From contig NZ_RIBP01000004.1 of the NCBI RefSeq assembly GCF_007273535.1, forward strand, positions 310,001-374,000: a stretch of DNA of 64,000 nucleotides, read 5' to 3'. This DNA is from Niallia circulans (lineage in GTDB: Bacteria; Bacillota; Bacilli; Bacillales; Cytobacillaceae). The notes below the pieces were generated by a model. It was not told where the DNA came from, did no database searches, and was given only the letters and a program-made list of their open reading frames with translations. Each line of letters begins with the position of its first letter. Position 1 is the stretch's first letter. The position numbers and the translations under genes are program-made. This document shows positions 27,186-36,011 of this stretch, piece by piece.

Positions 27186-28077
27186 GTGAAGCACCTACCT
27201 TTTCGATAAAGATATCATTTAAAGTCGGCTCCTCAAGCGCAAATTTTCGGATGAAGCCCCTTCCAACAATATCCTTCAGAATATTCTCTGCAATTTCCTC
27301 TCCTTCAATTTGCAGTGCCGCGCCTTCTGTCGTCTGTTTCAGCTTAACAACACCAGGAAACTTAATTAAATAAGTCAAATCAAAATCAGCATGGATCGTG
27401 ACATTTTTCTTCCCGAAGCTTCGTTTGATTTCCTTCAAGCCGCCATGTACTACCGGCTTTCCTTTATGCATGATACAAAGGTTCTCACACATCTCTTCAA
27501 CATGCTCCATCCGGTGACTAGAAAAAACAATGGTCGTGCCTGAATTCTTCAAGTCGATAACAGCACTTTTCAACTGCTCCACATTAACTGGATCTAACCC
27601 GCTGAATGGCTCATCTAAAATAAGCAGCTTCGGCTTATGTAGAACCGCACTGATAAATTGAATTTTTTGCTGATTTCCCTTTGATAGCTCCTCCACTTTT
27701 TTCTCAAGATATTCAGGTACTTTAAAACGCTCCAGCCAATACTTCAGCTCCGTTAGTGCTTCCTTTTTGTCCATGCCGCGCAGTCTTGCTAAGTAAACAA
27801 GCTGGTCCTTTACCTTTAGTTTCGGGTAAAGTCCCCTTTCTTCAGGTAAATAGCCAATTTCTGGACTTGTCGAATAGTTAATTCCCTGACCGTTCCAAGT
27901 TATGGCCCCTTCACTTATATCCAATATTCCGAGCAACATACGAAAGGTTGTTGTTTTTCCTGCCCCGTTTCCGCCCAGAAATCCAAACATTTCATTTTCG
28001 GGAATTGATAAAGATACATTATCTACCGCAACAAATGAACCAAATCTTTTTGTTACATTTTTTATTTCTAATGCCAT
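27178..28077 (-). CDS. yhaQ: ABC transporter ATP-binding protein YhaQ (NatA-like)
   Basis: The 299-residue ATPase has Walker A GGNGAGKTT near residue 36, the signature LSKGNQQK near 137 and Walker B LLILDEPFSGLD near 155, with a C-terminal accessory region of about 85 residues. It is the first gene of the yhaQ-yhaP pair. Its ribosome site GGAGGAGATC lies directly before the ATG. Function with YhaP is as an exporter of unknown substrate. Confidence 0.92.
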   Translation of the reverse strand: MALEIKNVTKRFGSFVAVDNVSLSIPENEMFGFLGGNGAGKTTTFRMLLGILDISEGAITWNGQGINYSTSPEIGYLPEERGLYPKLKVKDQLVYLARLRGMDKKEALTELKYWLERFKVPEYLEKKVEELSKGNQQKIQFISAVLHKPKLLILDEPFSGLDPVNVEQLKSAVIDLKNSGTTIVFSSHRMEHVEEMCENLCIMHKGKPVVHGGLKEIKRSFGKKNVTIHADFDLTYLIKFPGVVKLKQTTEGAALQIEGEEIAENILKDIVGRGFIRKFALEEPTLNDIFIEKVGASLE

Positions 28078-28153
28078 TTCCGATCTCCTCCTTCACCTTT
28101 CATACGAAAAGATATGCAGAAAGTTTCACAAATAACTGTAAAGATTGGACAAA

Positions 28154-28198
28154 ACTAAAAAAAATCCCATGAAACAAAAACTTCACGGGATTTTTCAA
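28154..28198 (-). terminator. Terminator of pbuO
   Basis: On the minus strand AAAAATCCCGTGAAG pairs with TTTCATGGGATTTTT, and more T follow. Confidence 0.85.
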
Positions 28199-28201
28199 GC
28201 T

Positions 28202-29503
28202 CTAATGAGATAAAAAGACGAGCTGATACAAAAATAATACGGCAAATATATAAACGAGCGGATGAACGGATTTGCCTTTACCTGTAACTAATTTCAACAA
28301 CGGATGAGAAATAAATCCTAGCGCGATCCCTGTTGCAATACTGGAAGTAAGCGGCATGCTCAAGATAACAAGGAAAGCTGGGAAGGCTTCATCAAATTCA
28401 GACCAGCGCACTTTTGCGATAGCTCCCATCATCAAGCTGCCGACAATGATAAGTGCAGGCGATGTGATTGCAGATAATCCTGAAACAGCACTCACAAGTG
28501 GTGCAAAGAATGCAGACACAATAAACAAAGCCGAAACAGTAACACCTGTCAAACCTGTTCTTCCTCCAGCAGCAACTCCTGACGTTGATTCAATAAATGC
28601 TGTTGTCGGGCTTGTTCCAAACATTGCTCCGATAGAAGTACCAACAGAGTCTGCAAGCAGTGCTTGCCTTGCTTTAGGAAGACGGTTATTCTTCATTAAG
28701 CCTGCTTGCTCTGCAACACCAACCATTGTTCCTGTCGTATCAAAAATCGTTACAAGCAAAAAGGAGAACACAACTGCATACAAACTATGCTGGAACACAT
28801 CTCCGATTGCCGCAAAAGGATTTGTAATAATTAATCCTTCCGGAAGATGCGGAACACCAGCAATACCTGCAGCAAACGAAAGCTGTCCTGTAAAGAACGC
28901 AATAATACCTGTTGCAATCATCCCTAAGAACAATGCGCCTTTTACATTCATCGCAAATAAAATGATTGTAATCGCAAGACCAACCAATGCAAGCACAACA
29001 GCTGGTGACTGCAAATCGCCAAGACCAACAAGATTTTCTTTATTATCAACAATGATACCTGTTTGTCTTAAGCCGATAAAAGCAATAAACAAACCGATAC
29101 CTGCCGTAATGCCATGCTTTAAGTTTTCCGGAATCGCCTCAATCAGCTTTTCCCTGAACGTTGTTAAAGACAGAATCAAAAAGATAATTCCTGCAACGAA
29201 AACAGCAGATAAAGCAATAGTGTAATCGATACCGCCATGACTGCCAACAACTGAATAAGCAAAGTAAGCATTCAAGCCCATACCTGGTGCAATCGCGATT
29301 GGATAATTAGCAAATAAAGCCATCCAAAGTGTACCGACGACTGCTGCAATGATTGTTGCCATAAACACTTGGTCAAAAGGAATTCCTGCACTCGATAAGA
29401 TAACAGGGTTTACTATAACGATATAGACCATTGTCAAAAAAGTAGTGAAGCCGGCCGTTATCTCCGTTTTCACATTTGTATTGTTCTCTTTAAGTTTAAA
29501 CAT
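28202..29503 (-). CDS. pbuO: Purine permease PbuO (NCS2/AzgA family)
   Basis: The 433-residue protein has about twelve hydrophobic segments and the family motifs NPVILSSAGIPFDQVF near residue 32, APGMGLNAYFAY near 75 and FIESTSGVAAGGRTGLT near 300. The N-terminus MFKLKENNTNVKTEITAGFTTF fits B. subtilis PbuO, a hypoxanthine/guanine transporter, better than PbuG by memory. ATG 29503 follows GGAGGTAAAC. Two PurBox-like sites upstream suggest PurR control. Confidence 0.88.
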   Translation of the reverse strand: MFKLKENNTNVKTEITAGFTTFLTMVYIVIVNPVILSSAGIPFDQVFMATIIAAVVGTLWMALFANYPIAIAPGMGLNAYFAYSVVGSHGGIDYTIALSAVFVAGIIFLILSLTTFREKLIEAIPENLKHGITAGIGLFIAFIGLRQTGIIVDNKENLVGLGDLQSPAVVLALVGLAITIILFAMNVKGALFLGMIATGIIAFFTGQLSFAAGIAGVPHLPEGLIITNPFAAIGDVFQHSLYAVVFSFLLVTIFDTTGTMVGVAEQAGLMKNNRLPKARQALLADSVGTSIGAMFGTSPTTAFIESTSGVAAGGRTGLTGVTVSALFIVSAFFAPLVSAVSGLSAITSPALIIVGSLMMGAIAKVRWSEFDEAFPAFLVILSMPLTSSIATGIALGFISHPLLKLVTGKGKSVHPLVYIFAVLFLYQLVFLSH

Positions 29504-29514
29504 GTTTACCTCCA

Positions 29515-29558
29515 AAAAACGAACATTTTAACACAACTCTTATATATTATTCGTTTTC
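29515..29558 (-). promoter_or_regulatory. Candidate PurR operator (paired PurBoxes) of pbuO
   Basis: AAAAACGAACATT at 29515-29527 matches the PurBox consensus AWWWCCGAACWWT at 12 of 13 positions. In the opposite orientation, GAAAACGAATAAT at 29546-29558 matches at 10. They are 18 bp apart, close to the usual 16-17. The proximal box is very near the ribosome site. Confidence 0.5.
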
Positions 29559-29627
29559 TAACAATAATGCAATCTTTTTCTTACGCTTCCATTACAATAA
29601 ATGGCCTATTTCTTGGTACATAAATAA

Positions 29628-29678
29628 AAAGGAAGATAGTAATAGCAGTTAACTCTGCTATTACTATCTTCCTTCATC
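29628..29678 (-). terminator. Terminator of hemZ
   Basis: A near-perfect inverted repeat (AAGGAAGATAGTAATAGCAG and its complement) with a short loop is followed by TTTTTATTT on the minus strand. Confidence 0.85.
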
Positions 29679-29697
29679 TTAGCTGATTTTATTTGTT

Positions 29698-31197
29698 TCA
29701 CAGCGATTTTTCTGCAGAAAAATGCTCTTCTAGCAATGCCAATTTTTTGTCTGTATATTCTTCAAAGCTGTCATTATAGGTTTTAGGATCTTTTGGATTA
29801 GAGAACTGCGTAATTTTCCCTGTAACTGGATGTATAAATTTACTTGATGCCCCACACCCAAGGCCAATTACCGTTTGCAGCTCCTCCATCATCATAATAT
29901 TATAGATGCTCTCCTGACCGATTTTCGAGTAGCCGACATTTTCCAAATTTCCAAGAATGTTTTTTTGTCTATACAGATAATATGGTACATACTCATATTT
30001 CTCTGTCCAATCTTCAGCCATTCTCATCATCTCTTGTATTTCATTCCTGTCTGCAACCTTGTATCGCGCCTTGTTTCGCGTCATTTCAGAGGCACGTTTA
30101 AAGGAAAGGGTATGAACTGTCAGGGATTCAGGCATCAGTTCCTCTGTTTGGTCAAGGCTGTGCTGGAACTCTTCAACTCCTTCTCCTGGAAGACCAATAA
30201 TTAAGTCCATATTGATATTATTCATTCCATGCTGTCTAGCCAGATGGTACTTTTCAATTGTTTCCTCTACCGTATGATGTCTTCCAATCGCCTTTAAGGT
30301 TTGCTGTGTATATGATTGTGGATTAATACTAATTCTGTCAATATTCCACTTATTCAGTACTTCGAGCTTTTCAGGCGAGATGGTGTCTGGGCGGCCTGCT
30401 TCTACCGTTATTTCTCTTATACTTTGCACATCAGGGAAGGATTGGTTCATTTGCTCATAAAGCATGTCCATTTCCTCAGCTGTTATGCTAGTTGGTGTTC
30501 CCCCGCCATAATAAACAGTCGTAATTTTAATATTTTTAGATTTAAGCCATTTCCCTGTCTTCTGTATTTCATGATGAAGACCGCCTAAGAAGGAAAATAC
30601 CGACCCTTGTCTCCCGTTTATTGCATATGCCGGGAATGTGCAATAAGCACATTTTGTTGGACAAAATGGAATTCCTATATAAATGCTTACTTCCTTCTGC
30701 AATTCATATAAATCAGGGATCACAGCAAGCTGCCTGTCGATGATGCGCTGCATAAGATCGATTTTCTCGTCTGACATTAAATACTCATCCTTTAATGCCT
30801 GATGGGCCTCAACTTTTGGTGTATTATTTTGCATATGCTTGTGAAGCAGCTTTGTCGGGCGAATGCCTGTTAGAATTCCCCACTTTTGAATCATGCCTGT
30901 GAAATCTTGCAATACCTTTAAATACACTTGAGAAATCGCATTTTTCTGTTCTTTAAATCTTTCCTTCTCATCAAGGTTTGTTAAATCCTTTTCACAATTG
31001 AATGGCTGTCTGCCATCCAATCTACCTTCCACAAAATACCTGGTTTCTTCTTCAGAAACATCAAACTGAATCACCATTTCCGCTTCGTCTTCCGGAGTGA
31101 AAGTCACCTTTGTATCTTCAAAAAACAAGTTGCCGATATGCTCTAATGGTCTGATTAACCTGTCATCCTGCAACCCGCTTATCGTAATTGATTTCAT
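29698..31197 (-). CDS. hemZ: Oxygen-independent coproporphyrinogen III oxidase-like HemZ
   Basis: The 499-residue protein is a radical-SAM enzyme with the cluster motif CPTKCAYC near residue 178 and the following YYGGGTPTSI. It has an N-terminal extension of about 160 residues as in B. subtilis HemZ (501 residues), which supports haem synthesis without oxygen. ATG 31197 follows AAGGTGACT; the longer frame from 31221 lacks a site. It is separate from hemE-hemH and sits next to yhaX as in B. subtilis. Confidence 0.93.
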   Translation of the reverse strand: MKSITISGLQDDRLIRPLEHIGNLFFEDTKVTFTPEDEAEMVIQFDVSEEETRYFVEGRLDGRQPFNCEKDLTNLDEKERFKEQKNAISQVYLKVLQDFTGMIQKWGILTGIRPTKLLHKHMQNNTPKVEAHQALKDEYLMSDEKIDLMQRIIDRQLAVIPDLYELQKEVSIYIGIPFCPTKCAYCTFPAYAINGRQGSVFSFLGGLHHEIQKTGKWLKSKNIKITTVYYGGGTPTSITAEEMDMLYEQMNQSFPDVQSIREITVEAGRPDTISPEKLEVLNKWNIDRISINPQSYTQQTLKAIGRHHTVEETIEKYHLARQHGMNNINMDLIIGLPGEGVEEFQHSLDQTEELMPESLTVHTLSFKRASEMTRNKARYKVADRNEIQEMMRMAEDWTEKYEYVPYYLYRQKNILGNLENVGYSKIGQESIYNIMMMEELQTVIGLGCGASSKFIHPVTGKITQFSNPKDPKTYNDSFEEYTDKKLALLEEHFSAEKSL

Positions 31198-31297
31198 CTG
31201 TATAGTCACCTTATCTATCATAGTTATTATTTATTCTAAAAGCCATTATACTTCAGTCTACAAAAAGTGACCAGCCAGGTCAAAGTATTGTTAATAA

Positions 31298-31342
31298 AAC
31301 CAAAAAAACCCTATGCATTTGCAAGGGATTTTTTTATTATAT
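31298..31342 (-). terminator. Terminator of yhaX
   Basis: On the minus strand AAATCCCTTGC pairs with GCATAGGGTTT (one bulge) and T follow. Confidence 0.65.
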
Positions 31343-31357
31343 ATAAATTAATAAATG

Positions 31358-32224
31358 CTATTTAATAATATTCATTTTGCGGAGAAACTCAATCGGCTGT
31401 TGTTTGCGGAAATGCTCCTTCACCATATAAGCAACCCCGTCCTGATTATTGGACCTTGTTACCCAATCGGCTGAAAACTTTAGTTCACTTGGTGCATTGC
31501 CCATGGCAACACCAAGGCCGACCGCTTCTATCATTTCTTTGTCATCAAGACTATCACCAATAACGACTATTTCTCTTCGATTAATGCCAAGATGCTCAGC
31601 TAAATAAAGCAGGCCATTCAACTTGTTAACACCCTCTGGGAGAATCTCAAGGCGAAGATCATTCATTTGAACAATATTGACTTCCTCAAACATTTTGTCT
31701 AAAACCTCTTTAGCATCTGAACAATCCTTCTTGTCTTCGAAATATACTTCTATCTTGGGGGCACTGACAGGCTCCTCCAGTAATACTTCACTGAGGACAT
31801 CAACAAACTGATGGGAATAGAATACAGGATCACCTGAGTTAAACACAGTTTTGGCGAGCATATTATGATTAAGCCTTGACTTGTTAGCAAGGGAAAACTT
31901 CTCATGCACAAGTCTGATTTGACAAATAAAGCCTTCAAGGAAACGAACAATTTCATATGTAAGCTCTTCTGTCAGTCTGTTTACGTATAATGTTTGATCT
32001 GCATTGTCCGATATTAGTGCGCCTTGATGTGTCACAATATAATTCTCCAGTCTCAAAGCTTTTGCAACCTTGCGTGCTGAAGGCAGGCTTCTTGATGTTA
32101 CCAATGTTACATAGATGCCTTTTTGCTGGACGTACTCTATTGCCTCTTTAGAGGATTTACTCAAACGCCCATTTGATTGGATAAGAGTTCCATCAATATT
32201 TAAAGCCAATAAGCGATAAATCAT
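31358..32224 (-). CDS. yhaX: Cof-type HAD protein YhaX
   Basis: The 288-residue protein has a Cof/HAD IIB layout: motif I at residues 4-12, VTLVTSRSLPSA near 40 (motif II), GVNKLNGLLYL near 198 (motif III Lys) and VIGDSLDDKEMI near 220 (motif IV). Motif I reads LLALNIDGTL, so the nucleophilic Asp of DxDGT is Asn, while the second Asp is kept. This predicts weak or lost phosphatase activity unless Asn is tolerated. The start at 32224 follows GGGGGGAACAAG. Position next to hemZ matches B. subtilis yhaX. Confidence 0.85.
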   Translation of the reverse strand: MIYRLLALNIDGTLIQSNGRLSKSSKEAIEYVQQKGIYVTLVTSRSLPSARKVAKALRLENYIVTHQGALISDNADQTLYVNRLTEELTYEIVRFLEGFICQIRLVHEKFSLANKSRLNHNMLAKTVFNSGDPVFYSHQFVDVLSEVLLEEPVSAPKIEVYFEDKKDCSDAKEVLDKMFEEVNIVQMNDLRLEILPEGVNKLNGLLYLAEHLGINRREIVVIGDSLDDKEMIEAVGLGVAMGNAPSELKFSADWVTRSNNQDGVAYMVKEHFRKQQPIEFLRKMNIIK

Positions 32225-32367
32225 CTTGTTCCCCCCAATTTCAGTTTCTAATGTCTTATATATCATGTATGAAAAAACTCCCTGCATTAGAACTCACGGT
32301 CGTTAATTCCACCCTTTTTGCTGCAATAGAATTATTATTTTTGGAAACATTTACAAATAACCTATGC

Positions 32368-32396
32368 GAATATATCAGCAAACTTTTAGCAAACTA
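32368..32396 (+). promoter_or_regulatory. Candidate sigma-G promoter of the first SASP gene
   Basis: GAATA (32368-32372) and CAAACTA (32390-32396) are 17 bp apart. They approximate the forespore sigma-G pattern GHATR and CATnnTA, 40 bp before the gene. Confidence 0.5.
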
Positions 32397-32435
32397 TTTA
32401 ATGTAACATCCAATTCACTTAAGGAGGAAACAACA

Positions 32436-32630
32436 ATGTCTAACAATTCTAATCAACTATTAGTACCTGGTGTATCTCAAGCTCTGGATCAAATGAAATA
32501 TGAAATTGCGACTGAGTTTGGAGTAAACCTTGGTGCTGAAACTACTGCACGTGCCAACGGTTCTGTTGGTGGAGAAATCACAAAGCGTTTAGTACAAATG
32601 GCTCAACAACAGTTACAAGGCTCTAAATAA
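32436..32630 (+). CDS. Alpha/beta-type small acid-soluble spore protein
   Basis: The 64-residue protein is a typical alpha/beta SASP, with [20 protein letters not shown] and the protease-site region [23 protein letters not shown]. Such proteins coat spore DNA and protect it against UV and are degraded by GPR at germination. ATG 32436 follows AAGGAGG. A near-identical paralogue lies at 44328. SspA/SspB-type naming cannot be resolved. Confidence 0.95.
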   Translation: MSNNSNQLLVPGVSQALDQMKYEIATEFGVNLGAETTARANGSVGGEITKRLVQMAQQQLQGSK

Positions 32631-32667
32631 GATTCTGCCATTCTTAGCTAAACAACTGTATAAACAT

Positions 32668-32706
32668 GGAATTGTGCCCATAGCTTAAGCTATGGGCACT
32701 ATTTTC
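32668..32706 (+). terminator. Terminator of the first SASP gene
   Basis: GTGCCCATAGCTT and AAGCTATGGGCAC form a perfect inverted repeat followed by TATTTTC. Confidence 0.85.
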
Positions 32707-32873
32707 ATATATAAAAAACTGTCCCTTAAATCGGCAATTATTAAGGTGGAGTTATTTATAGTATTTACAGAATTGGAAGAAATAGATATATTCTACAGAT
32801 AATTGCTGCACCAAGGTCATTGGTGCTGATTTAGGCTGTCTCGTTAATCTCCTTGAGTCACACAAATGTCAAA

Positions 32874-32906
32874 TAAAAAAGCTGCCCCTTAGGACAGCTT
32901 TGTTTC
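32874..32906 (-). terminator. Terminator of yheA
   Basis: On the minus strand AAAGCTGTCC pairs with GGGCAGCTTTT and T follow. The 170 bp to its left hold nothing recognisable. Confidence 0.8.
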
Positions 32907-32907
32907 A

Positions 32908-33261
32908 TTATTGTTGTGGCGCTCCGTATAATTCTTCAAGCGGCTTCATGATAATTTGGTTAAGCTCAGCAATTACCATGCTCATGCGTTGTTCAGCTTC
33001 CATCAATTTAGAGATGGACTCGTGCTGTTGTACTAATGCCACTGTCTTTTGGGCTTGTTCTACTTCTTCTTGTGTGATTTCAATCCCTGACATTTGCTTT
33101 TGCTGCAGCTGCATTTGGATGTTTCGGAAGTTTTCAAACATTGCCTTCGCAGATGGATCACCGTTCACTAAATCATACATTTTTTTTAAGTTTGTATATT
33201 CATCGCTTTGACGAATAGCTTTTTCTAGCTCATAACCTGAATCATGAAGGTTTACTGCCAT
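32908..33261 (-). CDS. yheA: YlbF/YmcA-family protein YheA
   Basis: The 117-residue all-helical protein matches B. subtilis YheA in length and in the opening MAVNLHDSGYELEKAIRQSDEY, with the family region NGDPSAKAMFENFRNIQMQLQQKQ. Relatives YlbF, YmcA and YaaT form a complex affecting RNA processing and development; YheA's own job is not established. The start at 33261 has AAGGAGTTG before it; the longer frame is rejected. It diverges from the ATP-grasp operon. Confidence 0.9.
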   Translation of the reverse strand: MAVNLHDSGYELEKAIRQSDEYTNLKKMYDLVNGDPSAKAMFENFRNIQMQLQQKQMSGIEITQEEVEQAQKTVALVQQHESISKLMEAEQRMSMVIAELNQIIMKPLEELYGAPQQ

Positions 33262-33529
33262 ATTAAACAACTCCTTTTTAACAATTGTCTCCACTATAAC
33301 AAACTATGCTCTATATTGCCAGAAAGACCCTTTATTTCCTTGGGCAATATAGATCGTACCTCTAAGAATGTGACCAGCTTTAAATGTGCTCAGGACCTAC
33401 ATGACTTTTGATAACCTCCCTTTTACCCCAACCCTTCATGCACCAATTATGTGCTTTAACATACGATAATATCAGCTTTAGCCTATATTTTAAAAAACTA
33501 TCATATCACCTTATAAATGAGGAATTGCA

Positions 33530-34924
33530 ATGAGAATAAATTTGCTTCCGCTGTTCATAAAAGAAAATTCCTCCTTTCCTGCAAATAAGGAGCCAATACT
33601 GCGTATTAGCACTTCCTTGTTCCATTTCTGGGAAATAGAAAATAATAATCCTGTTCTGCTCCAGTTAGGCAGCATGACAGTTCCTGTATTAGTTGAAGCT
33701 GTTCATGATGATAAACAAGTAATCTCTTTCAGTGACAGCTTAAATCAAACGTTAATGCTTCCGAATCAGGAATTAACACTGCTCAGCTATTTCGAAAAGC
33801 AGACCCGTACACTTACACTTGGTCCAGTGATAGCAATATTGACTGATGCCCCTGCTGAGCTGGAAAATGATGTTTCTTTTCGATCCATTCATCAATTTTG
33901 CCAAGAATTCCAGCAAGAAATTACGCGCATTGGCGGAATTCTGTATGTAGCAAGCCTCCATGATTGGAAGGAAGACTATGTTGACGGCTATTCCTATCAA
34001 CAGGACAAATGGATAAAAACATCTCTCCCATATCCTAATGTTGTTTATAATCGCCTTCATCTCCGAAAAGCAGAAGCAAGCAATATGTTCAATGAGCTGA
34101 AAAAAGATTTGGCTCAGCAAAATATTCCGATTTTCAACACACAATTTTTTTCTAAATTTGATATATCTGAAATGCTTCAAAGTGACAATATATTAAAAAA
34201 TCATGTTCCAGAGACAAATTTGCTCTCAAAAGAGACACTCGAACAGATGGTAAAAAAGCACAATACGATTTACATTAAACCGATTCACGGCAGTCAAGGT
34301 CGGCAAATTATCCAACTGCATAAAGAAGAAAATGCTTGGAAAACGAGCATTTCCTCTGGTAAAGAAAAAGGAAAAGTTCATTTCTTTTCTACAATTGAAA
34401 AGCTCTGGAAATGGTTACAGCGGTTCATACAAAAACGTGCATATATTTGTCAGCAAGGAATTAATTTTCAGCAGTACCATAACCGCTCCCTTGATTTTAG
34501 AGTTCTTTGCCATAAGGATATTCGGCAACGCTGGAAAGTCACCTCCATTGTTGCCAGATGCGCTCAACCTGACTCGTTTGTCGCCAACTTATTTCAAGGA
34601 GCAGAAATGATTCCGGCAAAATCAGTTCTTCAAACATTATTTGGCGAACATTTAGGAAAAAGTGTTGAGGTTCAATTCAAAGACATTTCCCTGCAAACAG
34701 CCAAGGCTCTCACCTCTCAAATAGATGGAGACATAGGCGAGCTCGGCATTGATATGGGCATTGACGTATATGGTCATCTATGGATTATTGAAGTTAATTC
34801 AAAGCCTTCAAAAAACCTTGATTCTGTTATAAACAAAGTCAGACCCTCTACAAAGGCATTACTGGAATATTGTCTAAGCCTTTCTTTTCCACATATAAAT
34901 AAAGGAGAAAAACAAGATGTCTAG
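33530..34924 (+). CDS. YheC/YheD-family ATP-grasp protein 1 (spore coat-associated)
   Basis: First of four tandem paralogues. The 464-residue protein has an N-terminal region (about 1-100) followed by VNGLHR-like central sequence (YPNVVYNRLHLRKAE near 165) and an ATP-grasp domain from about 215. IYIKPIHGSQGR near 245 is the ATP-binding loop, DFRVLCHK lies near 322, and GELGIDMGIDVYGHLWIIEVNSKPSK near 403 holds the metal ligands. B. subtilis YheC and YheD are coat-associated. The substrate is not known. Overlaps the next gene by 8 bp. Confidence 0.85.
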   Translation: MRINLLPLFIKENSSFPANKEPILRISTSLFHFWEIENNNPVLLQLGSMTVPVLVEAVHDDKQVISFSDSLNQTLMLPNQELTLLSYFEKQTRTLTLGPVIAILTDAPAELENDVSFRSIHQFCQEFQQEITRIGGILYVASLHDWKEDYVDGYSYQQDKWIKTSLPYPNVVYNRLHLRKAEASNMFNELKKDLAQQNIPIFNTQFFSKFDISEMLQSDNILKNHVPETNLLSKETLEQMVKKHNTIYIKPIHGSQGRQIIQLHKEENAWKTSISSGKEKGKVHFFSTIEKLWKWLQRFIQKRAYICQQGINFQQYHNRSLDFRVLCHKDIRQRWKVTSIVARCAQPDSFVANLFQGAEMIPAKSVLQTLFGEHLGKSVEVQFKDISLQTAKALTSQIDGDIGELGIDMGIDVYGHLWIIEVNSKPSKNLDSVINKVRPSTKALLEYCLSLSFPHINKGEKQDV

Positions 34925-36011
34925 TTTCGGTATTATGACACTTTCATTAGAAAATGAAAAAAGCTATATCACTGAGATTGCTAAATTTGGTGAAGCTACA
35001 GGCTTTAATGTTTATCAATTTGTTCCTTCCAGCTATAATCCCCTTACAGAAAAGGTATCTGGCAAGGTTTTTGACAAGGATAAAAACGCTTGGCATAAAC
35101 AAGACTTTCCTATTCCAGCCTTTTTATATGACCGCTGTTATTATCAGGAAGACGCTCATTCTAGACAGTGCAAAAACATTGTCGAGTGGCTGAAGCAAAA
35201 GAAAGATACAATTTTTATCGGCAATGGGCTGCCAAACAAGCTTAAGCTTTACGATGTCTTAAAGGCTTCCAAACTGAATGCCTATATTCCTAAATCGAAG
35301 CCGGTACTTTCTGCAGAAGAGCTATTAGAGGATCTTAGCTTTATTAATCCTATCATGATAAAACCGATAAACGGATCACAAGGTAACGGTATTTATTTCA
35401 TAAAAGAACAAAATAGCTGTATACATGTAAGAACAGATAAGAAGGCAAAGCATGTTGAGCATATTTTTTCCGATAAAGAAAAATTCTCACGCTGGCTGGC
35501 ACAGCTGCTGCAAAAGAATGACTACTTCAGCCAAGTTTATCTTCCTTTATGCACTGCTCAAAAACAGCCCTTTGACATTCGGGCCTTACTCCAAAAAAAT
35601 GAACAAAATACATGGGAGATTGTTGAAAAAGGAATCCGACTAGGTACAGAAGGCAAAATTATTTCTAATCTTAGCACTGGAGCAGCTGTAATCCCATTTA
35701 AAGAATGGCTGGAGAGTGCTCCCTACAAAATGAAGAGTTTTATTGAAACTGAAATAGATGATATTTTAACAACCCTTCCTCCTATTTTGGAGCAAACATT
35801 TCCTGCTCTTTTTGAGTTAGGTGTCGATATTGGCATAACAGAGAATGGCTCACTGTGGATACTTGATGTTAACAGTAAGCCTGGCAGAAAGGTCATCCTT
35901 CAGGCATATCCAGATTTAAGTGGAAAGCTGTACAGAGCACCATTAGCTTATGCAGCCATGCTGAGAGATGGACAGAGGAGGAACAGCAATGAAAAAACTT
36001 TATTCTATTGA
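34917..36011 (+). CDS. YheC/YheD-family ATP-grasp protein 2 (short form)
   Basis: This 364-residue paralogue keeps the ATP-grasp part (IMIKPINGSQGNGIYF near residue 143, DIRALLQK near 222, GVDIGITENGSLWILDVNSKPGRK near 302). It lacks the roughly 100-residue N-terminal domain of its neighbours, starting directly at the GIMTLSLENEK region. Its start overlaps the preceding gene, behind AAAGGAGAAA. Length reduction looks natural, without frame damage, so it is likely a functional variant. Confidence 0.83.
   Translation: MSSFGIMTLSLENEKSYITEIAKFGEATGFNVYQFVPSSYNPLTEKVSGKVFDKDKNAWHKQDFPIPAFLYDRCYYQEDAHSRQCKNIVEWLKQKKDTIFIGNGLPNKLKLYDVLKASKLNAYIPKSKPVLSAEELLEDLSFINPIMIKPINGSQGNGIYFIKEQNSCIHVRTDKKAKHVEHIFSDKEKFSRWLAQLLQKNDYFSQVYLPLCTAQKQPFDIRALLQKNEQNTWEIVEKGIRLGTEGKIISNLSTGAAVIPFKEWLESAPYKMKSFIETEIDDILTTLPPILEQTFPALFELGVDIGITENGSLWILDVNSKPGRKVILQAYPDLSGKLYRAPLAYAAMLRDGQRRNSNEKTLFY

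Noticed and set aside
29504..29690. A purine riboswitch upstream of pbuO
   Set aside because: The conserved junction sequences of the purine aptamer are not present.
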